42,594 nt of DNA, taken from CBCPNA01 sp965120415 (GTDB lineage Bacteria > Bacillota > Clostridia > Lachnospirales > CAG-274). A program made the position numbers and the translations under genes. The notes under the pieces were generated by a model. That model did not search any database. It saw nothing but the letters and a program-made list of their open reading frames with translations, and had not been told where the DNA came from. This document shows, piece after piece, positions 7,999 through 17,248 of the stretch; the first letter of the stretch is position 1, and each line of letters starts with the position of its first letter. The stretch lies in NCBI GenBank assembly GCA_965120415.1, contig CBCPNA010000024.1:1-42594 (forward strand). Direction: 5' to 3'.

Positions 7999-8136
7999 TA
8001 TAAAATATTTATTTTTGTATTATCTCAAAATATAAAAATTTTATTTTATATAGCAGTTCTATACTGCTCCCCTATTTACCATTATTTTCTATTATATTTT
8101 CAAAGTTAAAAACTCGTATCAATTACGAGTTTTTAT
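7999..8136 (+). ncRNA. Candidate structured small RNA, convergent with recN
   Basis: Bounded by a near-consensus promoter and an intrinsic terminator, with no plausible coding frame. The 5' end CTATATAAAAT can pair with ATTTTATATAG (8043-8053); a second hairpin is GCAGT/ACTGC (8053-8067). Then comes a C-rich single-stranded stretch, CTCCCC, before the terminator. C-rich unpaired segments complementary to Shine-Dalgarno sequences are common in regulatory RNAs of low-GC Gram-positives (general knowledge). I do not recognise the family. Confidence 0.45.
8108..8134. terminator. Bidirectional terminator (small RNA / recN)
   Basis: Perfect 11-bp stem AAAAACTCGTA / TACGAGTTTTT with a 5-base loop. 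It serves plus-strand transcripts from the left and recN from the right; the recN stop codon (8125-8123) lies inside the hairpin. Confidence 0.88.
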
Positions 8137-9826
8137 TTATGTTCTCTTTAAAAATTTTTGCTTGATTTAGCATCTCTTTTGATGAGGCTATCGTAAAATC
8201 TGTTATGCTAGCTCCAGCGTTCATCCTTGCTATTTCGTTTATAATTTCTTCCTGATTTAATAAATGAATTTTTGTATTTGTATTATTTTTTGAAATATCT
8301 GTGCTTTTTTCTATCAAAAAGTGCGTATCTGCCATAGCAGCTATTTGTGGTAAATGTGTTATGACTAATATTTGATTTTCTTTTGATAAAAAAGCCATCT
8401 TTTCTGCAACCATCTGTGCTGTTCTGCCGCTAATACCAGTATCTATTTCATCAAAAATAAATGTTTCTATACTATCAAAAACAGACAAAATAGATTTTAA
8501 AGAAAGCATTATACGGCTCATCTCTCCACCTGATGCTATTTTGGCAAGTGGTTTTAGCTTTTCTCCTAAATTGGTTGCTATCAAAAATTCTACATTATCA
8601 AAGCCATTTTTAGAAAATGTATTTTTATCTGTAATATTTATTTTAAATTTTATATCTTTCATACCAAGGTCTTTTAGGTTATTTTCTATCTGTATTTCTA
8701 GCTCTTTTGCTTTATCTAGCCTTATTTGCCTAATCTCTTGGCATAAATCTTTTATCTTTATTTCTAGCTTTTCTTTTTGTTTATTTAAAGCCAAAACTTT
8801 TTCATCTATATTAGTAATTTCTTCTAATTTAGCTTTAGCATTTTCATAAAAAGCCAAAATAGCTTTTATATCATTACCATATTTTTTCTTTAATTTATTA
8901 ATTGTATCAAGCCGTTTTGTAGCATAATTTAATTCTTCTTCATTATCTTCTATATTTTCTTCAAATTTTCTTATTGTAAAGCATACTTCATCTAGCTTTG
9001 TATAAATATCTTCTAGCTCTTTAAGCAATTCTTTATTATCTATAGCAGAAATATTTTTTACAAAATTTATAGCACTAGCTATTTTATCTAGAGCTGCCTT
9101 TTCTTCTGAAGAATTTTTTAATAATTTTAAAGCCTCATTTGAATAATATTTTAAATCAGATGCTTTAGAAAGTAACATGACTTTTTTTAAAAGCTCTTCT
9201 TCTTCCCCTATTTTTAAATTTGCGTCTTCTATTTCATTTATTTGAAAGTTTAAAAAATCTATCTTTTCATCTTTATTACCTGCAAAAGATAAGCTAGCAA
9301 ACTCCTTTAAAAGCTCTTTATAACCTGATATATTTTTAAAAAGCTTATCCTTCAATATTTCTATATTTTCATCGCAAAATTTATCAAGCAAAAACATATG
9401 CTTTTTAGGGTTTAATAAAGATTGATGCTCATGTTGCCCATGTATATCTATTAGCTTTTTAGATAGCTCTTTTATTAAAGAAATGGTTACAGTTTTGTTA
9501 TTTATTTTACAAATATTTTTAGAAGATTTTGTATAAGTCCTTGATATTAAAATACCGCCATCTTTATTAAGCTCTATATCATTTTCTTTTAAATAATCTA
9601 TAATTTCTTTAGAATTAATAATTATATTTACCTCAACATTTGCCTCTTCTTTATCTTTTTTGATAAAATCTTTGTTCGCTCTAGCCCCAAAAACAAATAA
9701 TATAGACCCTATTATTATAGACTTTCCTGCCCCTGTTTCTCCAGACAAAATATTAAATCCACTGCTAAATTTTAAAATAGCTTTATCTATTAAAGCAACA
9801 TTTTTTATATACAATTTATCAAGCAA
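8123..9826 (-). CDS. recN: DNA repair protein RecN
   Basis: An SMC-like ATPase acting early in double-strand break repair. The N-terminal ATPase half has Walker A GETGAGKS; a long coiled coil spans about residues 150-370; the C-terminal half has LASGGEMSRIMLSLKSIL (signature) and IFDEIDTGISG (Walker B). I chose TTG at 9826, giving MLDKLYIKNVAL: it lies 6 bases after GGAGGGG, whereas the ATG at 9841 sits inside that ribosome binding site. The length is then 567. It is last in the nusB-to-recN cluster, next to argR as in many Bacillota. Confidence 0.96.
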   Translation of the reverse strand: MLDKLYIKNVALIDKAILKFSSGFNILSGETGAGKSIIIGSILFVFGARANKDFIKKDKEEANVEVNIIINSKEIIDYLKENDIELNKDGGILISRTYTKSSKNICKINNKTVTISLIKELSKKLIDIHGQHEHQSLLNPKKHMFLLDKFCDENIEILKDKLFKNISGYKELLKEFASLSFAGNKDEKIDFLNFQINEIEDANLKIGEEEELLKKVMLLSKASDLKYYSNEALKLLKNSSEEKAALDKIASAINFVKNISAIDNKELLKELEDIYTKLDEVCFTIRKFEENIEDNEEELNYATKRLDTINKLKKKYGNDIKAILAFYENAKAKLEEITNIDEKVLALNKQKEKLEIKIKDLCQEIRQIRLDKAKELEIQIENNLKDLGMKDIKFKINITDKNTFSKNGFDNVEFLIATNLGEKLKPLAKIASGGEMSRIMLSLKSILSVFDSIETFIFDEIDTGISGRTAQMVAEKMAFLSKENQILVITHLPQIAAMADTHFLIEKSTDISKNNTNTKIHLLNQEEIINEIARMNAGASITDFTIASSKEMLNQAKIFKENINKNS

Positions 9827-9840
9827 TGTAAGCCCCTCCA

Positions 9841-10287
9841 TTAAATAAAATTTTTAAGCTGATTAAAATATGCCTTTATATTTTGTGCCTTTTGTTCATC
9901 GCCACATACACAAAATATAGTATCATCGCCTGCTATACAGCCCATAATCTCTAAATCTGTTTCATAATCAATAGCAGTAGCAACCGCCATAGCCATACCG
10001 GTTAGAGTTTTTATAACAAGCATATTTTTAGCACATTCTACATACAAAATAGCATCTTTAAATATATTTAAAGGTTTTATATTATCTTTATTAGAAGGTA
10101 ATTCATATTTTTGTTTACCGTCATTTTTTGTTATTTTGGTTAGCTTTAGCTCTCTTATATCCCTTGATACAGTCGCTTGAGTAACATTAAATCCAGCTTT
10201 TTTTAATAAATCTAGCAAATCTTCTTGTGTTTGTACATCATTTTTTTTTATTATTTCAATAATTTTAAGATGCCTTTTATTTTTCAT
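9841..10287 (-). CDS. argR: Arginine repressor ArgR
   Basis: A 148-residue transcription factor: winged helix-turn-helix at the N-terminus (ATVSRDIRELKLTKI, about residues 38-52) and a C-terminal arginine-binding hexamerisation domain with AMAVATAIDYE and GCIAGDDTIFCVC. In the family it represses arginine biosynthesis and activates catabolism. Location between nadK (6 bp upstream) and recN is the standard Clostridia arrangement. ATG start behind AGGAAGTAA. Confidence 0.95.
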   Translation of the reverse strand: MKNKRHLKIIEIIKKNDVQTQEDLLDLLKKAGFNVTQATVSRDIRELKLTKITKNDGKQKYELPSNKDNIKPLNIFKDAILYVECAKNMLVIKTLTGMAMAVATAIDYETDLEIMGCIAGDDTIFCVCGDEQKAQNIKAYFNQLKNFI

Positions 10288-10292
10288 ATAAA

Positions 10293-11144
10293 TTACTTCC
10301 TTATTTCAACCATTTTTCTTCTCAAAATGTCATAAAAGCTATGATTAGTTGTTTTTATAATATTTGTGCTATATTTAGCTTTTTTTATATCAATTATATC
10401 ATTTTCATTTATTTTTAAAATTTCTTGCCCATCAAAAGCCGCAAAAGCCTCTTTTTCGCTTTTTAATAAGCGTATTTTTATAGTATCTTTAGCAGATACA
10501 ACAAATGGTCTTGAAAATAGAGTATGTGGGCAAACATATGTTATAACAAAAAGCTCTGTATCCGGCTTTAATATAGGGCCTCCAGCAGATAGATTATAAG
10601 CTGTAGAGCCAGTTGGCGTTGATATTATAATACCATCAGCTCGCACCTCATCCACAAATTCGCCATTAATGTTTATGCCTATTTTTATCATCCTAGAAGA
10701 ATTGCCGTTATTTATATTTAGCTCGTTTAGGCATATATAATCTTTCCCAAGCACATTTGCATTTAGCATTATTCTTCTTTCTATAGTATAGTCATTTTGC
10801 AAAACTTTTTTTATTGCATCTATAGCATCTTGTTTTTCAACATCTGCTAAATAACCTAAAGTACCTATATTTACCCCCAAAATGCTTTTTTCATATTTAG
10901 CGGCTTTTTTAGATGCTTTTAATATAGTTCCGTCGCCCCCTAAAACTATAATAAATGCACATTCTTTATAAAAACTTTCTTCTTCCTCTTCTTTTATATA
11001 AATCGCACCTTTGTTATCTAAATCTTTTTTTATAAAATACGGTAACATAGGGCTAATATTATTTTCAAGAAGAAATTGTACTAAAAATTTAGTAAATAAT
11101 AATTTTCTATCTTTTTCTAAATTTGTAATTATTAAAACTTTCAT
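10293..11144 (-). CDS. nadK: NAD kinase
   Basis: Phosphorylates NAD to NADP in the cytoplasm. The signature VLGGDGTILKASK (about residue 70) and NIGTLGYLADVE are present, along with the NELNINNG block and GIIISTPTGSTAYNLSAGGPI in the beta-rich C-terminal domain. At 283 residues it is full length. ATG behind GGAG; 14 bp after tlyA, same transcript. The N-terminus is slightly divergent (MKVLIITNLEKDR against the more usual IVNPEKD). Confidence 0.96.
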   Translation of the reverse strand: MKVLIITNLEKDRKLLFTKFLVQFLLENNISPMLPYFIKKDLDNKGAIYIKEEEEESFYKECAFIIVLGGDGTILKASKKAAKYEKSILGVNIGTLGYLADVEKQDAIDAIKKVLQNDYTIERRIMLNANVLGKDYICLNELNINNGNSSRMIKIGININGEFVDEVRADGIIISTPTGSTAYNLSAGGPILKPDTELFVITYVCPHTLFSRPFVVSAKDTIKIRLLKSEKEAFAAFDGQEILKINENDIIDIKKAKYSTNIIKTTNHSFYDILRRKMVEIRK

Positions 11145-11158
11145 AAATTACTCCAACA

Positions 11159-11935
11159 TTAATTTAAATCTTCAAAAGCCTTTAAAATAATTTTATCAAA
11201 ATCAAAATTTTTATAATCAAAATAGCCTTTTTTTAAATACAAAAGATATTCGATATTGCCTTTTTTGCCCTTTATAGGAGAAAAGGTTATATCTAATATT
11301 TTAAAATTAGCTTTATAGCAAATTTCAAAAACATTTTTAAGCACCTGTTTATGCACTTTTTTGTCTTTAATAACCCCTTTATTTATATTTTGCTTACCAG
11401 CCTCAAATTGGGGCTTTATAAGAAAGATAGCCTCTCCATCTTCAGCCAAAAAATTATATATATTATTTATCACTTTTGATATAGATATAAAAGATATATC
11501 TGCTGTAATAAAATGTATCGGCTCTGAAAAACTTTTAATATCTCTTACATCTGTATTTTCTATAGAAATAATTTTTGGGTTATTTAAAAGAGATTTGTCC
11601 AGCTGGTTTTTGCCTACATCAACTGCATATATCTTCCTAGCATTATATTTAAGCATACAATCGCAAAATCCACCTGTCGATGCCCCTATATCTAAGCAAG
11701 TCTTATTGTTTAAATCTATTTTAAAAACTTCTATAGCCTTTTCTAGCTTAAAGCCCCCTCTACTTACATATTTAGGAAAACTTTCTTTTAAAGCTATGTC
11801 GCACTCTTTTAAAATTTTAAAAGAAGGCTTTAAAATAACTTTTTTATCAACCTGTACATATCCTTTTAAAATAATAGATTTTGCATATTCTCTTGAAAAG
11901 TTATATTTTTGGCTTAAAAATATATCTAAACGCAT
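11159..11935 (-). CDS. tlyA: TlyA family rRNA 2'-O-methyltransferase / hemolysin homologue
   Basis: 258 residues: an N-terminal S4 RNA-binding domain (about 1-60, MRLDIFLSQKYNFSREYAKSI) followed by an FtsJ-like SAM methyltransferase fold with CLDIGASTGGFCDCML as the SAM loop and FLIKPQFEAG further on. TlyA of mycobacteria methylates both rRNAs; the substrate in Clostridia is inferred. It sits between dxs and nadK as usual. ATG start; the ribosome binding site is weak, so it may depend on coupling to dxs 10 bp upstream. Confidence 0.92.
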   Translation of the reverse strand: MRLDIFLSQKYNFSREYAKSIILKGYVQVDKKVILKPSFKILKECDIALKESFPKYVSRGGFKLEKAIEVFKIDLNNKTCLDIGASTGGFCDCMLKYNARKIYAVDVGKNQLDKSLLNNPKIISIENTDVRDIKSFSEPIHFITADISFISISKVINNIYNFLAEDGEAIFLIKPQFEAGKQNINKGVIKDKKVHKQVLKNVFEICYKANFKILDITFSPIKGKKGNIEYLLYLKKGYFDYKNFDFDKIILKAFEDLN

Positions 11936-11945
11936 ATTTTATATT

Positions 11946-13817
11946 TTATAGCTCCTTTATTTTATCTTTTATATATCTATAAAAGCCATATCCATCCATC
12001 TCATATTGTTTATAAATTTCTGATATTTTACCTTGTGCTATAAAAGTATCTGGAAGTGCTTTGTTATAAATTTTTTTATTAAAAATACCATTTTTTATTA
12101 ATAAAGCGTTTAATTTAGCTCCAAAGCCACCAGAAAATACATTGTCTTCTATCGTGAATATATAGTCGTAATCCTCTCTTATATCAAATATTAAGTCTTC
12201 ATCTATAGGAGAAATAAACCTTGCGTTTATAAGGCTTGGGTTATAACCTTCTAAAGCTAGCTTATCATACGCAAATTTTGCTGTTTCTATCATGCTCCCT
12301 ACAGCTATTATAGCTATTTTTTCTCCTTTTTTTATAAGCTCGCTTTTACCGTATAAAATAGGGGTGTTAAGCTCCTTATACGTTTCTTTAGCTTCTCCTT
12401 TTGGGTATCTTATAGCTATTGGTGCTTTAAAATTATTTATAGCAAAATCAAGCATATCGCAAAGCTCATTTTTATTTTTAGGGGCTAAAATAGTTAGATT
12501 AGGTATATGTGAAAGATAAGATAAATCAAATATACCTTGATGTGTATCGCCATCTTCTCCAACAATACCAGCTCTGTCTATAGCAAAAACAACATGCAAA
12601 TTTTGTAGGCAAACGTCATGCACTATCTGGTCGTAAGCACGTTGTAAAAAGGTAGAATAAACAGCAAACACCGGTATAAAGCCCTCTTTTGCAAGCGCTG
12701 CTGCAAATACCGCCGCATGTTGCTCTGCTATACCAACATCAAAAAATCTATCTTTATATAATTTAGAAAAAAAAGATAGCCCTGTACCATCTGGCATAGC
12801 CGCTGTTATAGCAACTAATTTTTTATTTTTATTTGCCTCTTTAACCATAAATTTGCCAAAAGTATCTGTATATGTCTGTTCTTTTTTTTGTTCCAGCTCG
12901 CCTGTTTCTTTATTAAAAGGGGTAACCCCATGATAATTTAAAGGAAACTTTTCTGCTGGTATATATCCATATCCTTTTTTTGTCATAACATGTAATAATA
13001 CCGGGGCATCAATATTTTTTATTTTTTGTATAACATTTATAAGCTCTCTTATATTATGCCCATCTATAACTCCTATATATTTTATACCTAATTGTTCAAA
13101 AATTACGCTTGGTAATAAAGCATGCTTTACCCCTTCTTTTGTTTTTATTAAAAAACTGTTTATTTTATCTCCAAAAGAGTCAAGCTTTTTAAGAAATTTT
13201 TTAATATCGCCTTTAACCCCTATATATTGTGGGCTAGAGCTTAATCTAGAAAGGTATCTGCTAATAGAGCCAACATTTTCAGAAATAGACATTTGATTAT
13301 CGTTTAAAATAATAAGCATTTTTTTGTGTTCAACTCCAGCATTATTCATAGCCTCAAACACAAGCCCACCTGTCATAGCTCCATCGCCTATAACAGAAAC
13401 AACAGAAAAATCTTTACCCAAAAGATCCCTTGCTGTTGCAAAGCCTAAAGCAGCAGAAATAGATGTAGAGCTATGCCCTGTGTTAAAATGATCGTAAGCA
13501 CTTTCAGAGCATTTAGGAAAGCCGCTAAGCCCCTCTTTTTGCCTTAATGTTTCAAAAAATTTTCTTCTTCCGGTTAATATTTTATGTGTATAACATTGAT
13601 GCCCAACATCCCAAATAATCCTGTCTTCTAAAAAATCAAAACAATAGTTAAGCGCTAAACTAAGCTCAACAACTCCTAAGTTAGAGGATAGATGCCCCCC
13701 TGTTTTGGCTATAGTTTCTATTAAAAATTCTCTTATTTCATCTGCTAAAACTTCAATTTGCTTAAAATCTAGCTTTTTTAAATCTGTGGGAGAATTTATA
13801 TTTTCTAAATATTTCAA
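11946..13817 (-). CDS. dxs: 1-deoxy-D-xylulose-5-phosphate synthase
   Basis: The thiamine-diphosphate enzyme that joins pyruvate and glyceraldehyde-3-phosphate in the first step of the MEP isoprenoid pathway. The 623 residues show the family markers: DVGHQCYTHKILTGR, VIGDGAMTGG (ThDP/metal binding, about residue 145-155), LNDNQMSIS, and DVGIAEQHAAVFAAALA in the second domain. The start is TTG behind AAGGAGGG. The neighbour ispA works downstream in the same isoprenoid route. Confidence 0.98.
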   Translation of the reverse strand: MKYLENINSPTDLKKLDFKQIEVLADEIREFLIETIAKTGGHLSSNLGVVELSLALNYCFDFLEDRIIWDVGHQCYTHKILTGRRKFFETLRQKEGLSGFPKCSESAYDHFNTGHSSTSISAALGFATARDLLGKDFSVVSVIGDGAMTGGLVFEAMNNAGVEHKKMLIILNDNQMSISENVGSISRYLSRLSSSPQYIGVKGDIKKFLKKLDSFGDKINSFLIKTKEGVKHALLPSVIFEQLGIKYIGVIDGHNIRELINVIQKIKNIDAPVLLHVMTKKGYGYIPAEKFPLNYHGVTPFNKETGELEQKKEQTYTDTFGKFMVKEANKNKKLVAITAAMPDGTGLSFFSKLYKDRFFDVGIAEQHAAVFAAALAKEGFIPVFAVYSTFLQRAYDQIVHDVCLQNLHVVFAIDRAGIVGEDGDTHQGIFDLSYLSHIPNLTILAPKNKNELCDMLDFAINNFKAPIAIRYPKGEAKETYKELNTPILYGKSELIKKGEKIAIIAVGSMIETAKFAYDKLALEGYNPSLINARFISPIDEDLIFDIREDYDYIFTIEDNVFSGGFGAKLNALLIKNGIFNKKIYNKALPDTFIAQGKISEIYKQYEMDGYGFYRYIKDKIKEL

Positions 13818-13843
13818 AAGTAAGCCCTCCTTATAAAGCTATT

Positions 13844-14281
13844 TTAATACATTGCTATAGCGGTTATAATACCTAATAATGCACCAGCCACAACTTGTAT
13901 TGGAGTATGCCCTAAAAGCTCTTTTAATTTAGAATCTATTTTTATACCGTGCTTTTCAAAATTAGATATAAATATATTTAAAACTTCGGCTTGCTTTCCA
14001 GCCGCCCTTCTAACCCCAGATGCATCGTACATAACAATCATGCTTAAAACAAAACAAATAGCAAATAAAGAAGATGAAAACCCTTCTTCAAAGCCTACAG
14101 AAAAGGAAAGCCCTGTTACAAAAGCGCTATGAGAGCTTGGCATACCCCCAGAGCTAAACATAAGGTTAAGCTTTATTTTTTTATTTTTTAAAAGATAAAT
14201 TAAAACTTTTATAAGCTGTGCTAAAGCCCATGAAAGCACAGAAACACCAATTATTTTATTTGTAAAAAATTGTTCAAACAT
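13844..14281 (-). CDS. Divergent PAP2 family membrane protein (YuiD-like)
   Basis: A 145-residue membrane protein of the acid phosphatase/vanadium-dependent haloperoxidase-related (divPAP2) family. The conserved segment GGMPSSHSAFVTGLSFSVG (about residues 46-64) and YDASGVRRAAGKQAEVLN are clear; hydrophobic segments surround them. Biochemical activity of this family is not established, though the PSSH motif resembles lipid phosphatases and the position between ispA and dxs suggests isoprenyl-phosphate metabolism (inference). Confidence 0.88.
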   Translation of the reverse strand: MFEQFFTNKIIGVSVLSWALAQLIKVLIYLLKNKKIKLNLMFSSGGMPSSHSAFVTGLSFSVGFEEGFSSSLFAICFVLSMIVMYDASGVRRAAGKQAEVLNIFISNFEKHGIKIDSKLKELLGHTPIQVVAGALLGIITAIAMY

Positions 14282-14298
14282 ATTTATCTAACACCTTT

Positions 14299-15171
14299 TT
14301 AATTTTGTCTATCAATTAAATTTTCAATATATTTATAAATAAATTTATTTTTAAATCCTATTGTTTCAAAATTTTTTAAAACTTTTTTTGATAGACTAAT
14401 ATAGTCTTTTTTAGCATTTTCTAATCCATGTAAAGAAACATAAGTGTTTTTTTCATTTTTTATATCGCTTAAAATAGGCTTGCCCAAAACATTTTCATCT
14501 CCTATTATATCTAGCAAATCATCTTTTATCTGGAATGAAAGCCCAATATCAAAAGCAATATCTGTAAGCAAGGCTATTTCTTTTGTATTAGCATCTGATA
14601 TAATAGAAGCTGATATGATGCTTGCATATATTAGCTTGCCTGTTTTATTTTTATGTATGTAGTTTAATTCTTCTTTTGATATTGTTTTGCAAAGTGTATC
14701 TAAAGCTTGCCCTCCTATCATACCTTTAGAGCCAGCAGAAAGCGCTATTTCATATATAGCTTTTGCATATTTTTTTTCAAAATTTTCATTTAAAAATTGT
14801 ATCATTATTTCATAAGATGCGTTCAAAAGAGCATCTCCAGCCAAAAGAGCTGTTGCCTCATCAAACTTTTTATGTAGCGTAAGCACCCCTCTCCTAAAGT
14901 CGTCGTTATCTATACAAGGTAAATCATCGTGTATTAATGAATAAGTGTGTATAAACTCTATCGCTATCGCAAAGGACATAAAATTTTTATAATCTTTTTT
15001 AAAGGCGTCTATCGTGGCTAAAAAAAGAATAGGCCTAAAACGCTTACCTCCAGCATTTATGCTATATTTTATAGGCTCTCTTATATTTTTATCTATATAG
15101 CTTTCTATAAAGTAATTAAGATTTTCATTAATTTGATTAATAAAATTTTTATGCATTGTTTCAAAATCCAT
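14299..15171 (-). CDS. ispA: Polyprenyl (farnesyl) diphosphate synthase
   Basis: Condenses isopentenyl diphosphate with allylic diphosphates to make farnesyl diphosphate for undecaprenol and other lipids. Both aspartate-rich motifs are present: HDDLPCIDNDDFRRG (about residue 80) and FQIKDDLLDIIGD (about 212). GGKRFRP near residue 42 binds the diphosphate. It overlaps the xseB stop codon by one base (TAATG), with the ribosome binding site GGAGGAAG inside xseB, so translation is coupled. The exact chain length is inferred. Confidence 0.95.
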   Translation of the reverse strand: MDFETMHKNFINQINENLNYFIESYIDKNIREPIKYSINAGGKRFRPILFLATIDAFKKDYKNFMSFAIAIEFIHTYSLIHDDLPCIDNDDFRRGVLTLHKKFDEATALLAGDALLNASYEIMIQFLNENFEKKYAKAIYEIALSAGSKGMIGGQALDTLCKTISKEELNYIHKNKTGKLIYASIISASIISDANTKEIALLTDIAFDIGLSFQIKDDLLDIIGDENVLGKPILSDIKNEKNTYVSLHGLENAKKDYISLSKKVLKNFETIGFKNKFIYKYIENLIDRQN

Positions 15172-15404
15172 TAATCTTCTTCCTCCGGCTCAAAATCAAT
15201 AAGCTCTAAATTGCCGTCTACCTTTTCTTTAAGTATTTTAACCTCATGTTCTATATTTTCTATATATTCTTTACAAAAAGCCGCCTCTAAAACTCCCTCT
15301 TTATAAAGCTCCATAGCCTGTTCTAAAGATGTTTCTTTATCTTCCATCTTTTCTGTTATATCTTCTAGCTTGTTTAAAGAATCTTCAAAATTTTTTTTCT
15401 TCAT
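15171..15404 (-). CDS. xseB: Exodeoxyribonuclease VII small subunit
   Basis: A 77-residue helical protein that binds the large subunit XseA to form exonuclease VII. FEDSLNKLEDITEKMEDKETSLEQAMELYKEGV is essentially the family pattern over residues 5-37. It lies 15 bp after xseA and overlaps ispA. ATG behind AAGGAGGA. Confidence 0.95.
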   Translation of the reverse strand: MKKKNFEDSLNKLEDITEKMEDKETSLEQAMELYKEGVLEAAFCKEYIENIEHEVKILKEKVDGNLELIDFEPEEED

Positions 15405-15419
15405 ATATACTCCTCCTTG

Positions 15420-16607
15420 TTAAAAAATTTCAGCTTGTTTTTTACCATCAAAAAAGGTTATATTAATAATATCGCCCTTTTTTAAACTTTTGGCGCTTTT
15501 TATTTGTTTATTATTATTGTCTAAAACAAATGCATATCCATTTTTTAAAATATTTGCTGGAAATAAATAATCGAGCTTGTTTGTACAGTTTTTTAAAAAA
15601 AGTCTTTTTTCTTTATATTTGCTATAAAAAGATTTTTGCAAGCTATTAAAATTATTATTAGCAAAATTTTTATAATTTAATACTTTTTGTTCAAAATTAT
15701 AAAAAGCATTTTGCTGTAAAATTGTATTTAATTTATTTTTGTTGTAATTAATTTTATATTTTATTAAATAATCCATTTTTTGAAAAATATGTTCTAGCTT
15801 TTGGCTTAAAACTTCAGCTTCAGGCAGAGCTATTTCTATAGCTGCCGATGGAGTTTGCGCTCTTAAATCAGATACAAAATCTGCTATAGTAAAGTCTGTT
15901 TCATGCCCTATACCAGTTATTATAGGTATTTTAGAAGCAAAAATGGCTCTTGCTAAATCTTCGCTATTAAAGCAATTTAAATCTTCATAGCTACCTCCAC
16001 CCCTTGCCAAAATAATTGTATCTAAATTTTCGTATTTATTAGCTAAATATATTGCGTCTATTAGCTCTTTTGGAGCTTTTTCTCCTTGCACTGTAGATGG
16101 TATTAATATTAGGTTTACTGATTTATTTCTTCTTTTATATATTTTTATTATATCTTGAAGAGCAGCCCCTGTTTTAGATGTAATAACCGCTATATTTTTA
16201 GGTATTTTGGATATAGGCTTTTTGTATCTTATGTCAAAAAGCCCCTCATTTTCAAGTTTTTCTTTTAAGATTTCAAAATTTTTTTGTAATATACCTTTAC
16301 CGTCTGCATATATCTTTCGAACAGAAAATTGATACATGCCTGTTTTTGGGTATAAAGAAAGATAGCCGTTTGCTATTATCTTAGCCCCATTTTTAATATC
16401 AAAATCTATGTTTCTAGCGTTATTTTCAAACATGATGCAATTTAAGCTAGCATCAAAATCTTTTATCGTAAAGTAAAAATGTCCGCTAGTATGGTTTTTA
16501 AAATTAGAAATTTCGCCCTCTATAAATATATTATTTAGCAAAATATCGTTTTGTATTAAAAGCTTAACATAGTTGTTAACTTGTGAAACAGAATAAACAT
16601 TTTCCAT
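15420..16607 (-). CDS. xseA: Exodeoxyribonuclease VII large subunit
   Basis: Catalytic subunit of exonuclease VII, which degrades single-stranded DNA from both ends. The N-terminal OB-fold domain (YSVSQVNNYVKLLI ... IEGEISNFK, residues 5-40) precedes the catalytic core with NIAVITSKTGAALQDI, ILARGGGSYEDLNCFNSEDLARAI and GIGHETDFTIADFVSDLRAQTPSAAIE. Full length at 395 residues. ATG behind AGAGGTAAT, 12 bp after nusB. Confidence 0.96.
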   Translation of the reverse strand: MENVYSVSQVNNYVKLLIQNDILLNNIFIEGEISNFKNHTSGHFYFTIKDFDASLNCIMFENNARNIDFDIKNGAKIIANGYLSLYPKTGMYQFSVRKIYADGKGILQKNFEILKEKLENEGLFDIRYKKPISKIPKNIAVITSKTGAALQDIIKIYKRRNKSVNLILIPSTVQGEKAPKELIDAIYLANKYENLDTIILARGGGSYEDLNCFNSEDLARAIFASKIPIITGIGHETDFTIADFVSDLRAQTPSAAIEIALPEAEVLSQKLEHIFQKMDYLIKYKINYNKNKLNTILQQNAFYNFEQKVLNYKNFANNNFNSLQKSFYSKYKEKRLFLKNCTNKLDYLFPANILKNGYAFVLDNNNKQIKSAKSLKKGDIINITFFDGKKQAEIF

Positions 16608-16619
16608 AAAGATTACCTC

Positions 16620-17081
16620 TTAAACATTTGCAAGTATACCATTTATAAATTTAGAAGAATCTTCTAAAGAATATTTTTGAGCAAGCTTAATAGCCTCGCT
16701 TATTGCTATTTCTTTAGGCAAATCTTGATAATTAATTTCAAATATAGCTATTCTAAGGATAGCTACATCTGTTTTAGCTAATCTATTAAAATCCCAGCCT
16801 ATAGCTCTACTCTTTATAATAGCATCAATTTTAGAAATGTTTTTGATAATACCTTGCAGTTTTTCTTCTAAAATATTTTTATTAATGGTATAGATGGTAA
16901 AATTTTTATCTTTTTCTAATTCTGAAATTATTTCTTCTTCTATTAAGGCGTAATAATTTTGCAAGATGCTATCAGCATTTTTTAATTTGCTAAATTCTAG
17001 CTGGAATACAACGTTAAATAGATGATTTCTTGTAGCTGTAATTGGTTCTAATTTTGCCTTTTTTTGGTTTAGATTATCCAT
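16620..17081 (-). CDS. nusB: Transcription antitermination factor NusB
   Basis: 153 residues; binds boxA RNA with S10 to keep RNA polymerase processive on rRNA operons. The N-terminal RNHLFNVVFQLEF and the C-terminal TDVAILRIAIFEINY ... AISEAIKLAQKYSLEDSSKFINGIL blocks are characteristic. It is the first gene of the cluster that ends in recN. ATG behind GGAGT. The 167-bp gap to rng on its upstream side is AT-rich and shows nothing I can name. Confidence 0.94.
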   Translation of the reverse strand: MDNLNQKKAKLEPITATRNHLFNVVFQLEFSKLKNADSILQNYYALIEEEIISELEKDKNFTIYTINKNILEEKLQGIIKNISKIDAIIKSRAIGWDFNRLAKTDVAILRIAIFEINYQDLPKEIAISEAIKLAQKYSLEDSSKFINGILANV

Positions 17082-17248
17082 AAATAAACTCCTAACAAAG
17101 CCTTTTTACATAAAATATATTGCAATTTAAATTAAATATAATTAACTATTGATAAAATAATTATATCAAATTTTAACACTTTTGAAAATAGTTTTATTTA
17201 GCTTATATAAAAAATTATAGCACAATTTTTCAAAAAAATAAATATTTA

